Counted from the stretch's first letter, positions 42,010 to 50,746 are shown. The stretch: 64,000 bases of DNA from JBOGDS01 sp050743075 (GCA_050743075.1 JBOGDS010000002.1:1-64000); one strand, 5' to 3'. The notes: generated by a model not told the origin, from the letters alone. Program-made: numbers and translations.

Positions 42010-43215
42010 ATGAGCACCGACACGGCACTCACCCCGCAAGAGCGCGAGGCGGACCTCGACCTCGAGCAGCTCAGACAGCTCGTCGGCCTCGTCGAGTACG
42101 ACGAGAGCAAGGACCCGTTCCCCGTGACCGCGATGGATGCCGTCGTGTTCGTCGTCGGCAACGCGACGCAGACAGCGCACTTCTACCAGTCGGCCTTCGG
42201 CATGGAGCTCGTCGCGTACGCCGGGCCCGAGACGGGCAACCGCGACCACAAGGCGTTCGTGCTGAAGAGCGGATCGGCGCGGTTCGTGCTCACGGGCGGC
42301 GTCGCGCCGGACAGCCCGCTGCTCGACCACCACCGTCGGCACGGCGACGGCGTCGTCGACCTCGCACTGGAGGTGCCCGACGTCGACAAGTGCGTCGAGC
42401 ACGCGCGCGCCCAGGGTGCGACCGTCCTGGACGAGCCGCACGACGTGTCCGACGAGAACGGCACCGTTCGGCTGGCCGCGATCGCCACGTACGGCGAGAC
42501 GCGCCACACGCTGGTTGACCGCTCGCGGTACGCGGGCCCCTATCTACCCGGATACGTCGAGCGGCGCTCGACGTTCGTCAGGCGCGACGGCGCGCCCCCG
42601 CGGCTGTTCCAGGCCATCGACCACTGCGTCGGCAACGTCGAGCTGGGCCGGATGGACGAGTGGGTCGCGTTCTACAACAAGGTCATGAACTTCGTGAACA
42701 TGGCCGAGTTCGTCGGCGACGACATCGCCACCGAGTACTCCGCGCTGATGTCCAAGGTGGTCGCCAACGGCAACCACCGGGTGAAGTTCCCGCTCAATGA
42801 GCCGGCGATCGCGAAGCGCAAGTCACAGATCGACGAGTACCTGGAGTTCTACGGGACGGCCGGCTGCCAGCACATCGCGCTGGCGACGAACGACATCCTG
42901 CGCACCGTCGACGTGATGCGCGCCGAAGGCGTGGAGTTCCTCGACACGCCGGACGCCTACTACGACGACCCGGAGCTCCGCGCCCGGATCGGCGAGGTCC
43001 GGGTCCCGGTCGAAGAGCTGAAGACACGGAAGATCCTGGTCGACCGGGACGAGGACGGCTACCTGCTGCAGATCTTCACCAAGCCGATCGGGGACCGGCC
43101 GACCGTGTTCTACGAGCTGATCGAACGGCACGGCTCGCTCGGTTTCGGGAAGGGCAACTTCAAGGCGCTGTTCGAGTCGATCGAGCGCCAGCAGGAGCTG
43201 CGCGGCAACCTCTGA
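42010..43215 (+). CDS. hppD: 4-hydroxyphenylpyruvate dioxygenase
   Basis: A 401-residue non-heme iron dioxygenase converting 4-hydroxyphenylpyruvate to homogentisate, the committing step of tyrosine breakdown. The iron ligands are H205 (AIDHCVGNV), H288 (CQHIALATND) and E369 (FYELIER); their spacing agrees with known HPPDs. The C-terminal helix (FGKGNFKALFESIERQQELR) is complete. I place the start at ATG 42010; an in-frame ATG at 41974 lies further upstream. It is divergent from an Lrp-type regulator and followed by a strong terminator. Genes for the later steps, hmgA and fahA, are 2-6 kb away. Confidence 0.96.
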   Translation: MSTDTALTPQEREADLDLEQLRQLVGLVEYDESKDPFPVTAMDAVVFVVGNATQTAHFYQSAFGMELVAYAGPETGNRDHKAFVLKSGSARFVLTGGVAPDSPLLDHHRRHGDGVVDLALEVPDVDKCVEHARAQGATVLDEPHDVSDENGTVRLAAIATYGETRHTLVDRSRYAGPYLPGYVERRSTFVRRDGAPPRLFQAIDHCVGNVELGRMDEWVAFYNKVMNFVNMAEFVGDDIATEYSALMSKVVANGNHRVKFPLNEPAIAKRKSQIDEYLEFYGTAGCQHIALATNDILRTVDVMRAEGVEFLDTPDAYYDDPELRARIGEVRVPVEELKTRKILVDRDEDGYLLQIFTKPIGDRPTVFYELIERHGSLGFGKGNFKALFESIERQQELRGNL

Positions 43216-43235
43216 CCCGGGCCGGTGACCCGGCA

Positions 43236-43268
43236 GCGATCACTTCGCGAGGATGGCGGAGTGATCGC
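43236..43268. terminator. Terminator after hppD
   Basis: GCGATCACTTCGC (43236-43248) pairs with GCGGAGTGATCGC (43256-43268), 13 pairs including one G-U, with a seven-base loop, 20 bp past the hppD stop. Confidence 0.75.
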
Positions 43269-43539
43269 CTCCGGAGCGCCGGCGCCTGGCCGAGTCGATC
43301 CGGCGGGGGATCGCCGACAACGCGATCACCGGCGGTCCGCTCGAGCCGTTCGACGACGCGCTGCGCGGCGACGAGCGGACCAGTCCCGGGTCGAGGTCGG
43401 CGGCACCGATGGCGTGGCCGACGCGGGAGCCCGGCCTGGCTCGGGTCGCTTCGGCCAGGTCGCTGCCGCCGGTTTCCGATCCTCCCGGCGTGGTAGGCGC
43501 TGTGGGCGGGGTCCGCGACGCTCGCGTACCGTGACCGGT
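43269..43539. other. Gap between hppD terminator and the FAD oxidase
   Basis: 271 bp without an intact gene. A plus-strand frame reading ALAESIRRGIADNAITGGPL and on to a stop just before 43540 looks protein-like and may be the end of a lost gene, but I cannot name it. The -10 box of the next gene lies at its right end. Confidence 0.4.
43527..43532 (+). promoter_or_regulatory. -10 box TACCGT for a leaderless FAD-oxidase transcript
   Basis: TANNNT with seven bases to ATG 43540. Confidence 0.5.
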
Positions 43540-44913
43540 ATGGGCGACCTTGTCGCGGCACTGCGGGACGGCATCCCAGCCGGAGACGTCGTCGACGACC
43601 CGGATCGGATGGAGTCGTACCGCCACGACAAGGCGCTGTTCTGCCCGGCCGGTCAACCGGCCGTCGTCGTCACCGCGAGGGAGCGAGCCCACGTCGAGCA
43701 CGCGCTGCGCGTGGCGTCACGCCTGGGCGTACCCGTCGTGCCGCAGGGCGTGCGCAGCGGCTTGTCGGGCGCGGCCAACGCCGTCGACGGGTGCCTCGTG
43801 CTCTCGCTGGAGCGCATGGATCAGATCGTCGAGATCGATGCCGCCAACCGGATCGCCGTCGTCGAGCCGGGCGTGTTCAACGCGGTGTTCTCGCGCGCCG
43901 TCGCCGAGCACGGCCTGTACTACCCGCCGGATCCGTCAAGCTGGGAGTTCTGCTCGATCGGCGGAAACCTGTCGACCAACTCCGGCGGGCTGTGCTGCGT
44001 CAAGTACGGCGTGACGGCGGACTACGTCCGAGGCCTGGAGGTCGTCCTCGCGTCCGGTGAGGTCGCCACAACGGGCCGTCGAACGGTCAAGGGCGTCGCC
44101 GGCTACGACCTGACCAAGCTCCTCGTGGGCAGTGAGGGCACCCTCGGCGTGATCACGCAGGCAACCCTGGCGTTGCGTCCGCAGACACAACGGCCGCACA
44201 CGGTCGCCGCCCTGTTCGACTCGCCGGTGTCGGCCGCCCGGGCGGTGTCGGCCGTTGTCGCGGGCGGGCATGTACCCAGCCTGCTCGAGATCATGGATGC
44301 CACCTGCATCCGCGTCGTCAACGAGTGGAAGCGGATGGACCTGCCCGTGGACGCCGGGGCCATGCTGCTGGCCCAGTCCGACACCGGGGGCGCGGCTGCG
44401 GCGGCGGAGGTCGCCGAGATCGCCCGGCTGTGCGCCGATTCGGGCGCGACCGAGGTCGTTGAGGCGTCGGATCCGGCCGAGGGGGAGTTGCTCCTGCAGG
44501 CGCGCCGCGCCGCGCTGCTGGCGCTGGAGCGCCTCGGCACCACGATGATCGACGACGTCTGCGTGCCGCTGGACCGGTTGGCCCAGCTGTTCGAGGGCGT
44601 GGAGAAGGTCGCCGCCGCCCACGACGTCCTGATCGGCGTCGTCGGGCACGCCGGCGACGGCAACATGCACCCGACGGTCGTGTTCGACGCCGCCGACCAG
44701 GACCAGGCCCGGCGGGCTCAGCTGGCGTTCGGCGCAGTGATGGACCTCGGGCTGGAACTGGGTGGGACGATCACCGGCGAGCACGGCGTAGGTGTGCTGA
44801 AGAAGGAGTGGCTCGCCCGCGAGATCGGCCCGGTGGCGATGCGCCTGCACCGGGACCTCAAGCGGGTGTTCGACCCCCAGGGAATCCTCAACCCCGGCAA
44901 GGTCTTCGACTGA
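43540..44913 (+). CDS. FAD-linked oxidase, glycolate/D-lactate dehydrogenase type
   Basis: A 457-residue flavoenzyme of the VAO/GlcD family, oxidising a 2-hydroxy acid to the keto acid. The FAD-binding PCMH domain (about 35-215) includes VPVVPQGVRSGLSGAANAVD and CSIGGNLSTNSGGLCCVKYG. The C-terminal FAD-oxidase domain contains GVVGHAGDGNMHPTVVFD and GTITGEHGVGVLKKEWL, whose His residues bind the substrate region. It sits between hppD and fahA, so 4-hydroxyphenyllactate or another aromatic hydroxy acid is an attractive substrate, but lactate or glycolate is equally compatible with the sequence. Transcription appears leaderless from the ATG at 43540. Confidence 0.9.
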   Translation: MGDLVAALRDGIPAGDVVDDPDRMESYRHDKALFCPAGQPAVVVTARERAHVEHALRVASRLGVPVVPQGVRSGLSGAANAVDGCLVLSLERMDQIVEIDAANRIAVVEPGVFNAVFSRAVAEHGLYYPPDPSSWEFCSIGGNLSTNSGGLCCVKYGVTADYVRGLEVVLASGEVATTGRRTVKGVAGYDLTKLLVGSEGTLGVITQATLALRPQTQRPHTVAALFDSPVSAARAVSAVVAGGHVPSLLEIMDATCIRVVNEWKRMDLPVDAGAMLLAQSDTGGAAAAAEVAEIARLCADSGATEVVEASDPAEGELLLQARRAALLALERLGTTMIDDVCVPLDRLAQLFEGVEKVAAAHDVLIGVVGHAGDGNMHPTVVFDAADQDQARRAQLAFGAVMDLGLELGGTITGEHGVGVLKKEWLAREIGPVAMRLHRDLKRVFDPQGILNPGKVFD

Positions 44914-44914
44914 G

Positions 44915-45256
44915 TTACTTCTCCTCGATCCGGGCGACCCGCCGGCCGAGGTCGGCGACGGCATCGATGATCGAGTCGTTCTGCGTCTCAAGCCTGGTCA
45001 GCCGGCCCTCGATGCCGGAGAACCGGTCGTCCGAGGCGCCGAACCGGGCGTCGACCGTGTCGAACCGGGCGTCCATCTCCTGGCGAAGTCCGTCGAACCG
45101 GGCGTCCATCTCCTGGCGAAGTCCGTCGAACCGGCCGTTCATGTCCACGCGGAGATCGTCGATGCGTGTGCCGAGGAGTCCAACGATCACGTACATCGCG
45201 CCGATGGCGAGGGCGCAGATGGCCACCACCGTGCCGAGGTACGAGACGACGTCCAT
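44915..45256 (-). CDS. Small membrane-anchored coiled-coil protein with tandem 11-residue repeats
   Basis: A 113-residue protein. One membrane helix (VVSYLGTVVAICALAIGAM and on, about 3-30) is followed by a heptad-like, charged helix to the end. RFDGLRQEMDA occurs twice in tandem, as a 33-bp DNA repeat at about 45060-45126, and diverges into RFDTVDARFGA. An 11-residue periodicity indicates a right-handed coiled coil. Proteins of this look are widespread and mostly unassigned. I chose ATG 45256 because TACGCT ends six bases upstream; an in-frame GTG or ATG further up would overlap unrelated sequence. It is one base from the convergent FAD oxidase stop. Confidence 0.72.
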   Translation of the reverse strand: MDVVSYLGTVVAICALAIGAMYVIVGLLGTRIDDLRVDMNGRFDGLRQEMDARFDGLRQEMDARFDTVDARFGASDDRFSGIEGRLTRLETQNDSIIDAVADLGRRVARIEEK

Positions 45257-45262
45257 GCCGTC

Positions 45263-45268
45263 AGCGTA
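45263..45268 (-). promoter_or_regulatory. -10 box TACGCT for a leaderless coiled-coil-protein transcript
   Basis: TANNNT with six bases to ATG 45256. Confidence 0.45.
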
Positions 45269-45450
45269 GGCGAACACGTCCCACGGAAGGTCGCCCCGGA
45301 TCGTTCCTGTGGACAACGTCGTCACCGCCCATGCACCGTGCCGTCCGACCCACGGACCCGGTCTCGATGGTACGGGCCGTGCGGCGCCCTGGCGGAAGAA
45401 GAAGCGCTCCTTCCCGGCGATCCTCTTCGACGAGAGCAGTCAAGCGGCTG

Positions 45451-46668
45451 CTACGTCGCAGCAGTCGGCCTGATCGTGCCGGACACCTCACCCAGGCCGA
45501 TGCGGGTGCCGTCCGGGCCGGGCGCCGAGCCGCCGATCGTCACGGTGTCCCCGTCCTCCAGGAAGCCGCGTGACGTCCCGTCGGCAAGAGTGACGGGCGA
45601 GGTGCCGTTCCAGGTCAGCTCCAGGAACGAGCCACGCTCGTCGGCCTCGACGCCACTGACCGTCCCCGAAGCGAAGAGGTCTCCCGTCCGCAGCGAGGCC
45701 CCGTTGGCCGTCAGATGGGCGAACTGCTGCGCAGCCGTCCAGTACATAGCCGCGAACGGAGGCCGGGAGACCACAGTCCCGTTCCAGGACACCTCCAGCC
45801 GCAGGTCGAGGCCCCAGGGGGCGCCGTCGCCGTCGCGCAGGTACGCGGCAGGTTCGGGGTCACGTCGGGGCGGTTCGACCCGGGCTTGCGACAACGCGGC
45901 GAGCGGAACCACCCACAGCGAGATCGACGTGGTGAACGACTTGCCCAGGAACGGCCCGAGCGGCACGTACTCGAACGCCTGGATGTCACGGGCCGACCAG
46001 TCATTGACGAGCACCACCCCGAAGACGTGGTCGGCGAACTGGGCAATCGAGACGGGCTGACCGAGTGTGGACGGCCTCCCGACGACGAACCCGACCTCGG
46101 CTTCGATGTCCAGCCGCGTCGACGGTCCGTACGCGACGGACTCGCCATCCTTGCGCAGGCCGGACGGGCGCACCACGTCGGTGCCCGACGGCACGACGGT
46201 TCCGGCCCGTCCGTGATAGCCGATCGGCAACTGCCGCCACGCCGCAGGCAGTGACGGGGATTCCGGCCGGAAGATCTTGCCGACGTTCTCCGCGTGGTGT
46301 TGCGACGAGTAGAAGTCGACGTAGTCGGCGACCTCGAAAGGCAGGTGGAGCGCGACGTCGGACAACGGCACCAGATGCGGCTCGACCAGGTCGCGGTGCG
46401 GTTCCTCGGTGACCAGCTCCGTGACCCACCCGCGTACCGCGGCCCATGCCCGCGACCCCAGCGCCATGAACGGGTTGAGGCTGGCCTGGGAGAAGACGTG
46501 CGCCCCGTCGAGGTTCTCCTCGGCCGCGAGCGGTGCCAGGTCGAGCAGGTGGTCACCGATGGCGACGCCGACGCGGGGTTCCTCGTCGGCGGTCGAGAAG
46601 ACCCCGTACGGGAGCGTGTGGACACCGAAGGGCGAACCGTCCGGCAGCGGGACCCAGGTCGTGAGCAC
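45451..46668 (-). CDS. fahA: Fumarylacetoacetase
   Basis: A 405-residue hydrolase of the last step of tyrosine catabolism, splitting fumarylacetoacetate to fumarate and acetoacetate. The N-terminal SH3-like domain (1-115) precedes the FAH fold. Catalytic and metal residues of the mammalian enzyme are recognisable: Asp and His in DYVDFYSSQHHAENVG, Glu-x-Glu in LDIEAEVGFVVG and Asp in VLVNDWSARDIQ. The Lys/Arg-region RPSGLRKDG is also present. GTG 46668 has AAGGAG seven bases upstream; this site lies in the second copy of a short tandem duplication (CTGATCAGCAAGG). It follows the unknown gene 46687 by 18 bp and should be cotranscribed with it. Confidence 0.95.
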   Translation of the reverse strand: MLTTWVPLPDGSPFGVHTLPYGVFSTADEEPRVGVAIGDHLLDLAPLAAEENLDGAHVFSQASLNPFMALGSRAWAAVRGWVTELVTEEPHRDLVEPHLVPLSDVALHLPFEVADYVDFYSSQHHAENVGKIFRPESPSLPAAWRQLPIGYHGRAGTVVPSGTDVVRPSGLRKDGESVAYGPSTRLDIEAEVGFVVGRPSTLGQPVSIAQFADHVFGVVLVNDWSARDIQAFEYVPLGPFLGKSFTTSISLWVVPLAALSQARVEPPRRDPEPAAYLRDGDGAPWGLDLRLEVSWNGTVVSRPPFAAMYWTAAQQFAHLTANGASLRTGDLFASGTVSGVEADERGSFLELTWNGTSPVTLADGTSRGFLEDGDTVTIGGSAPGPDGTRIGLGEVSGTIRPTAAT

Positions 46669-46686
46669 GCGGTCACTCCTTGCTGA

Positions 46687-47541
46687 TCAGGCCTTGCTGA
46701 TCAGGCGTAGGTCGAGCAGCTCGTCGACCGGCTCCGCGATGCTGCACGAGCCGTACGAGTTGCACCACGTTCGTACCCGGGCACTCGGTCCGAGCCCGAG
46801 CGCACGGACACGGTCGGCGAGTCCGGCGGCATCGCGGTCGGCTAGCGTCACAGCTACGTCGGCGGCCTCGCCGCCGTCGAGTGCGACCGCGACTCCGAGC
46901 AGCACGTTGAGGAAGCCGTGGTGCTCGACGCCGTCGGGCGCCGTATGCCGCACGGCACGGTGCAGGCCGGCCGTGAACTTGAAGGGCACGTCGAGCTCCA
47001 GGCAGCTGAGGATGAAGGCGGCGACATGGTCCTCCGGTGGGAAGGCCTCGGGGGTGGCCCCGCCAGAACGCAGCTTGGCCCGGTATCCGGAGTCGGCGAC
47101 GACCTCGAGGGCGTCGCGCCAGCCGGGCAGACGCGGTATCTCGACGTACGCCGGCTCGTCGTCGTCAGGCCCGCCCAGGGCGCCGTCGAGCGCAGCCACG
47201 GTGCGCCGCGCCGAGTCGGCCAACGGCTCTGCGCGGACCGCGACCTCGATGCCACGCAGGACCAGCCGGTCGTCGGCGGCAACCGCGTCGACCGCCGGAC
47301 CCACGCCACCGGTTCCGGTGTCGACGACGACCGTCACACCGAACGGGTCGGTTCGCGCCGCGAGGTGTACCGCCAGCTCGTCCAGGCGGGTCGCCGCGCA
47401 GAGGAATGGTCCGACCAGCGCCTTGTACCAGGCGGCCCGATGGTCGTCGTGTGCACCGACTGCCTCCGGCATGGGCACATTGCCGGGCGGGAACAGTGCG
47501 GCGTTGTCGATCAACGCCATGAACAAGGGAGAGGTTGACAC
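46687..47541 (-). CDS. Unknown protein in the homogentisate cluster, upstream of fahA
   Basis: A 284-residue soluble protein of no family I can name. It begins VSTSPLFMALIDNAALFPPG and contains repeated alpha/beta-like units: DPFGVTVVVDTG, LVLRGIEVAVRAE, PAYVEIPRLPGWRDALEVVA, GYRAKLRSGG and VPFKFTAGLHRAVRH. The strand-helix alternation and the KLRSGG and FKFTAGLH motifs suggest a TIM-barrel-like enzyme with Lys residues near strand ends. The start GTG 47541 is supported by TACAGT ending seven bases upstream. It is divergent from hmgA (77 bp) and lies 18 bp before fahA. A role in homogentisate or maleylacetoacetate processing is plausible: no maleylacetoacetate isomerase is seen in the window. 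Confidence 0.75.
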   Translation of the reverse strand: MSTSPLFMALIDNAALFPPGNVPMPEAVGAHDDHRAAWYKALVGPFLCAATRLDELAVHLAARTDPFGVTVVVDTGTGGVGPAVDAVAADDRLVLRGIEVAVRAEPLADSARRTVAALDGALGGPDDDEPAYVEIPRLPGWRDALEVVADSGYRAKLRSGGATPEAFPPEDHVAAFILSCLELDVPFKFTAGLHRAVRHTAPDGVEHHGFLNVLLGVAVALDGGEAADVAVTLADRDAAGLADRVRALGLGPSARVRTWCNSYGSCSIAEPVDELLDLRLISKA

Positions 47542-47548
47542 GATCCGG

Positions 47549-47554
47549 ACTGTA
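47549..47554 (-). promoter_or_regulatory. -10 box TACAGT for the leaderless transcript of 46687-fahA
   Basis: TANNNT with seven bases to GTG 47541. Confidence 0.5.
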
Positions 47555-47618
47555 ACGCATGGTGGCAGTGAGCGGTCGGCATCGTCCGATAATCGAATGA
47601 CTCGGAAAGGACGCGACG

Positions 47619-48824
47619 ATGGCCCACTACCGTCACCTTGGCCGGGTATCAGCAAAGCGCCACACCCAGTTCCGACGCCCGGACGGCAACCTGTACTACG
47701 AGGAACTGATGGGCGAGGAGGGATTCTCGTGCGACTCGTCGCTGCTGTACCACACGGGCGTGCCGTCGGCGATCGTCGACTCGCGGGTCTGGGAGCTGCC
47801 GGACCTGCGGACCGTCCCCAACCACCCGTTGATGCCACGGCACCTGAAGCTGCACGACCTGTTCCCGGGCCGGGACTGGAAGTCGCAGGACGTGGTCACC
47901 GGGCGCCGGCTGGTGCTGGGCAACGGCGATGTGCGGATCTCGTACGTCGCGGCCGGCGAGTCGTCCCCCCTGTACCGGAACGCGATCGGCGACGAGTGCA
48001 TCTACGTCGAGGCCGGCGAGGCCACCGTCGAGACCATGTTCGGGCTGCTGCAGGCGCGGCAGGGCGACTACGTGATCATGCCGCGGGCGACGGTGCACCG
48101 GTGGGTGCCGACGGGCGACGAGCCCCTGCGGGCGTACGTCGTCGAGGCGAACTCGCACATCGCGCCACCGAAGCGGTACCTGTCCAAGTACGGGCAGCTC
48201 CTGGAGCACTCGCCGTACTGCGAACGTGACCTGCACGGTCCTACCGAGCCGTTCACGGTCGAGCAGGACGACGTCGAGGTCTACACCAAGCACCGCGGCC
48301 ACGGGCCGTCCGGGCTCGTGGGCAGCGTCGTGGTGTACCCGACCCACCCGTTCGACGTGATCGGCTGGGACGGCTGCCTCTACCCGTACACCTTCAATGT
48401 GTCGGACTTCGAGCCGATCACCGGCCGGATCCACCAGCCGCCGCCGGCGCACCAGGTCTTCGAGGGCTTCAACTTCGTCATCTGCAACTTCGTCCCGCGC
48501 AAGGTCGACTACCACCCGCTCGCGGTGCCCGTGCCGTACTACCACTCGAACGTCGACAGCGACGAGGTCATGTTCTATTGCGGCGGCGACTACGAGGCCC
48601 GCAAGGGCTCGGGCATCGGCCAGGGGTCGATCTCGCTGCATCCCGGCGGCCACAGTCACGGGCCGCAGCCCACGGCGATCGAGCACGCGCTGGGCAAGGA
48701 CTACTTCGACGAGCTCGCGGTCATGGTCGACACGTTCCGCCCACTGGAGATCGGCGAGGCGGGCGTCGAGTCCGACGACGGCCGGTACGCGTGGTCATGG
48801 AGCGGCCGCGGTCCGGAGGGCTGA
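47619..48824 (+). CDS. hmgA: Homogentisate 1,2-dioxygenase
   Basis: A 401-residue iron dioxygenase that opens the ring of homogentisate to maleylacetoacetate. The cupin core (YVEAGEATVETMFGLLQARQ, then YVIMPRATVHRWVP) and the C-terminal iron region are present: YHSNVDSDEVMFYCGG holds the His and Glu ligands, and SLHPGGHSHGPQP the second His. Length is slightly shorter than the 430-440 of many homologues, as in other actinobacterial forms. ATG 47619 has GGAAAGG upstream. It is divergent from the unknown gene plus fahA, so one regulatory region can serve both. Confidence 0.95.
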   Translation: MAHYRHLGRVSAKRHTQFRRPDGNLYYEELMGEEGFSCDSSLLYHTGVPSAIVDSRVWELPDLRTVPNHPLMPRHLKLHDLFPGRDWKSQDVVTGRRLVLGNGDVRISYVAAGESSPLYRNAIGDECIYVEAGEATVETMFGLLQARQGDYVIMPRATVHRWVPTGDEPLRAYVVEANSHIAPPKRYLSKYGQLLEHSPYCERDLHGPTEPFTVEQDDVEVYTKHRGHGPSGLVGSVVVYPTHPFDVIGWDGCLYPYTFNVSDFEPITGRIHQPPPAHQVFEGFNFVICNFVPRKVDYHPLAVPVPYYHSNVDSDEVMFYCGGDYEARKGSGIGQGSISLHPGGHSHGPQPTAIEHALGKDYFDELAVMVDTFRPLEIGEAGVESDDGRYAWSWSGRGPEG

Positions 48825-48829
48825 GCGAG

Positions 48830-49426
48830 CTAGGTGTGCAGCACGGGTGAGCCCTCCAGCGCCACCCCGGCGGCCCGCATCTCGGTGAGGGCGGCCTGCG
48901 TAGTGCCTCTGGCCACGCCGGCGGTCAGTTCGAGCAGGACTCGGGTCATGAAGCCCTCCCGTACGGCGTCCAGAGCCGTCGCGCGCACGCAGTGGTCGGT
49001 CGCGATCCCGACCACGTCGACAGAGGTGACCGAGTGTGAGCGCAACCAGTCGGCCAGCGGGACGCCGTCGTGCGACCGGCCCTCGAAGCCGGAATAGGCC
49101 GCGCCGTAGGCACCTTTGTCGAACACGGCGTCGAACGGCTGCGGGTCGAGGTTCGGGTGAAAGGCGGCGCCTACGGTCCCGGCGACGCAGTGGGGTGGCC
49201 AGGTCTCGACGAAGTCAGGTTCGGACGAGAAGTGCGTGCCGGGGTCGACGTGATGGTCGCGGGTGGCAACGACATGGGCGTACCCGCGCTCGGCTGGCTC
49301 CGCCTCCTGCCATCGGTGCAACACGCTCGCGATCGAGAACGCCACGTCGGCGCCACCACCGACGGCGAGGCTGCCGCCCTCGCAGAAGTCGTTCTGGACA
49401 TCGACCACGATCAGCGCGCGCGTCAT
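48830..49426 (-). CDS. pncA: Nicotinamidase
   Basis: A 198-residue cysteine hydrolase converting nicotinamide to nicotinate in NAD salvage. The catalytic triad is visible: Asp in VDVQNDFCEGGSL (about residue 9), Lys in FDKGAYGAAYSGF, and Cys in GIATDHCVRATA (about 145). The metal-binding Asp/His set (TRDHHVDPGTHF) is complete. It follows pncB with a four-base ATGA overlap, so the two successive enzymes are made from one mRNA. The C-terminus is one turn from the convergent hmgA stop. Confidence 0.93.
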   Translation of the reverse strand: MTRALIVVDVQNDFCEGGSLAVGGGADVAFSIASVLHRWQEAEPAERGYAHVVATRDHHVDPGTHFSSEPDFVETWPPHCVAGTVGAAFHPNLDPQPFDAVFDKGAYGAAYSGFEGRSHDGVPLADWLRSHSVTSVDVVGIATDHCVRATALDAVREGFMTRVLLELTAGVARGTTQAALTEMRAAGVALEGSPVLHT

Positions 49427-50733
49427 GACTCCCCTTCGTAGACGGTCGGTATCGCGGGCTCTCCGCGCGACATCTGCAGCGCGGTCGGCGGCAGCTCGGC
49501 GCGGGCCGCGGCATGCCGGTCCCGGGCGGCGTCGAGTGGCTCGTCGCCCACGAGGTTGCCGCCGTGCACCAGCTGCGTCAACAGTGGCCGGTCGTCGCCG
49601 TCGTCTGCGGGCGGCGACGCCAGCCCGACGACCTCGGCCTCGGCCACGCCCGCGGCCGACCTGCGGCGCAGGGCGAACTTCCGCCCGCCCACGCTCATCT
49701 TGTCCTTGCTCCTCTTGGCGACGGCGACCATCTCGCCGTCGCCGCCCTGCCGGGCGACGAGCTTATAGACCAGGCCGGCGGTCGGTGCACCCGACCCGGT
49801 GACCAGCGACGTGCCCACGCCGTACGCGTCGACTGGCGCCGCGGCGAGCGCCGCGATGGCGTGCTCGTCGAGATCGCTGGTCACGACGATCCTGGTGTCC
49901 GATGCGCCGAGCACGTCGAGCTGGGCCCGGACCTCGCGGGCCTGGACCAGCAAGTCGCCCGAGTCGAGTCGGACAGCACCGAGCTCGGGCCCAGCGATCT
50001 CGACGCCGAGCGCCACCGCCTCGCGAACGTCGTAGGTATCGACGAGCAGCGTCGTGCCCTTGCCGAGCGAGTCGACCTGCGCGGTGAAGGCGTCGCGCTC
50101 ACTGTCGTGCAGCAAGGTGAAGGAGTGTGCGCTGGTCCCCTGGGTCGGCACGCCGAAGGTCCGGCCCGCCTCGAGGTTGCTCGTGGACGCGAAGCCGGCG
50201 ACGTATGCGGCCCGAGCAGCCGCGACCGCGGCCCACTCATGGGCGCGCCGGGAGCCCATCTCGATGCACGGGCGGCTTCCCGCTGCCGCGGTCATCCGCG
50301 ATGCCGCCGACGCGACCGCCGAGTCGTAGTTGAGAACCGAGAGGATCAGTGTCTCGAGGATGACCGCCTCGGCGAAGCTCGCTTCCACGACCAGCAAGGG
50401 TGAGTACGGGAAGAAGCAGTCGCCCTCGCCGTAGCCCCAGATGTCGCCGGCGAACCGGTAGTCCGACAACCACGCCAGGGTGGGCGCATCGACGACGTGT
50501 CGGCGCTCCAGATCGGCCAACGCGGCGTCGTCGAATCGGAACCGCTCGATCTCGGTGAGCAGCCGGCCGGTGCCGGCCACCACGCCATAGCGGCGGCCAT
50601 CGGGCAGCCTGCGGGCGAATACCTCGAACACCGACCGCCGCTGCGCCGTTCCGTGCGCCAGCGCGGCCTGCAGCATCGTCAGCTCGTAGTGGTCGGTGAG
50701 CAGCGCCGTCGCAGGGCCATCGACAGCCGGCAC
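49423..50733 (-). CDS. pncB: Nicotinate phosphoribosyltransferase
   Basis: A 436-residue enzyme converting nicotinate to nicotinate mononucleotide, the step after PncA. Motifs include LLTDHYELTMLQAAL at the N-terminus, GSRRAHEW, and GTSAHSFTLLHDSE with the phosphorylated His region; RLDSGDLLVQAREVR and VDAYGVGTSLVTG follow in the phosphoribosyl-binding barrel. I chose GTG 50733 because TAGGCT ends seven bases upstream, a leaderless start; the longer frame would reach into the divergent clpS start region. It forms a salvage operon with pncA. Confidence 0.94.
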   Translation of the reverse strand: MPAVDGPATALLTDHYELTMLQAALAHGTAQRRSVFEVFARRLPDGRRYGVVAGTGRLLTEIERFRFDDAALADLERRHVVDAPTLAWLSDYRFAGDIWGYGEGDCFFPYSPLLVVEASFAEAVILETLILSVLNYDSAVASAASRMTAAAGSRPCIEMGSRRAHEWAAVAAARAAYVAGFASTSNLEAGRTFGVPTQGTSAHSFTLLHDSERDAFTAQVDSLGKGTTLLVDTYDVREAVALGVEIAGPELGAVRLDSGDLLVQAREVRAQLDVLGASDTRIVVTSDLDEHAIAALAAAPVDAYGVGTSLVTGSGAPTAGLVYKLVARQGGDGEMVAVAKRSKDKMSVGGRKFALRRRSAAGVAEAEVVGLASPPADDGDDRPLLTQLVHGGNLVGDEPLDAARDRHAAARAELPPTALQMSRGEPAIPTVYEGES

Positions 50734-50740
50734 GATCCAC

Positions 50741-50746
50741 AGCCTA
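50741..50746 (-). promoter_or_regulatory. -10 box TAGGCT for the leaderless pncB-pncA transcript
   Basis: TANNNT with seven bases to GTG 50733. Confidence 0.5.

Noticed and set aside
45060..45126. CRISPR-like tandem repeat
   Set aside because: Only two contiguous 33-bp units without spacers, inside a coding frame with coiled-coil periodicity.
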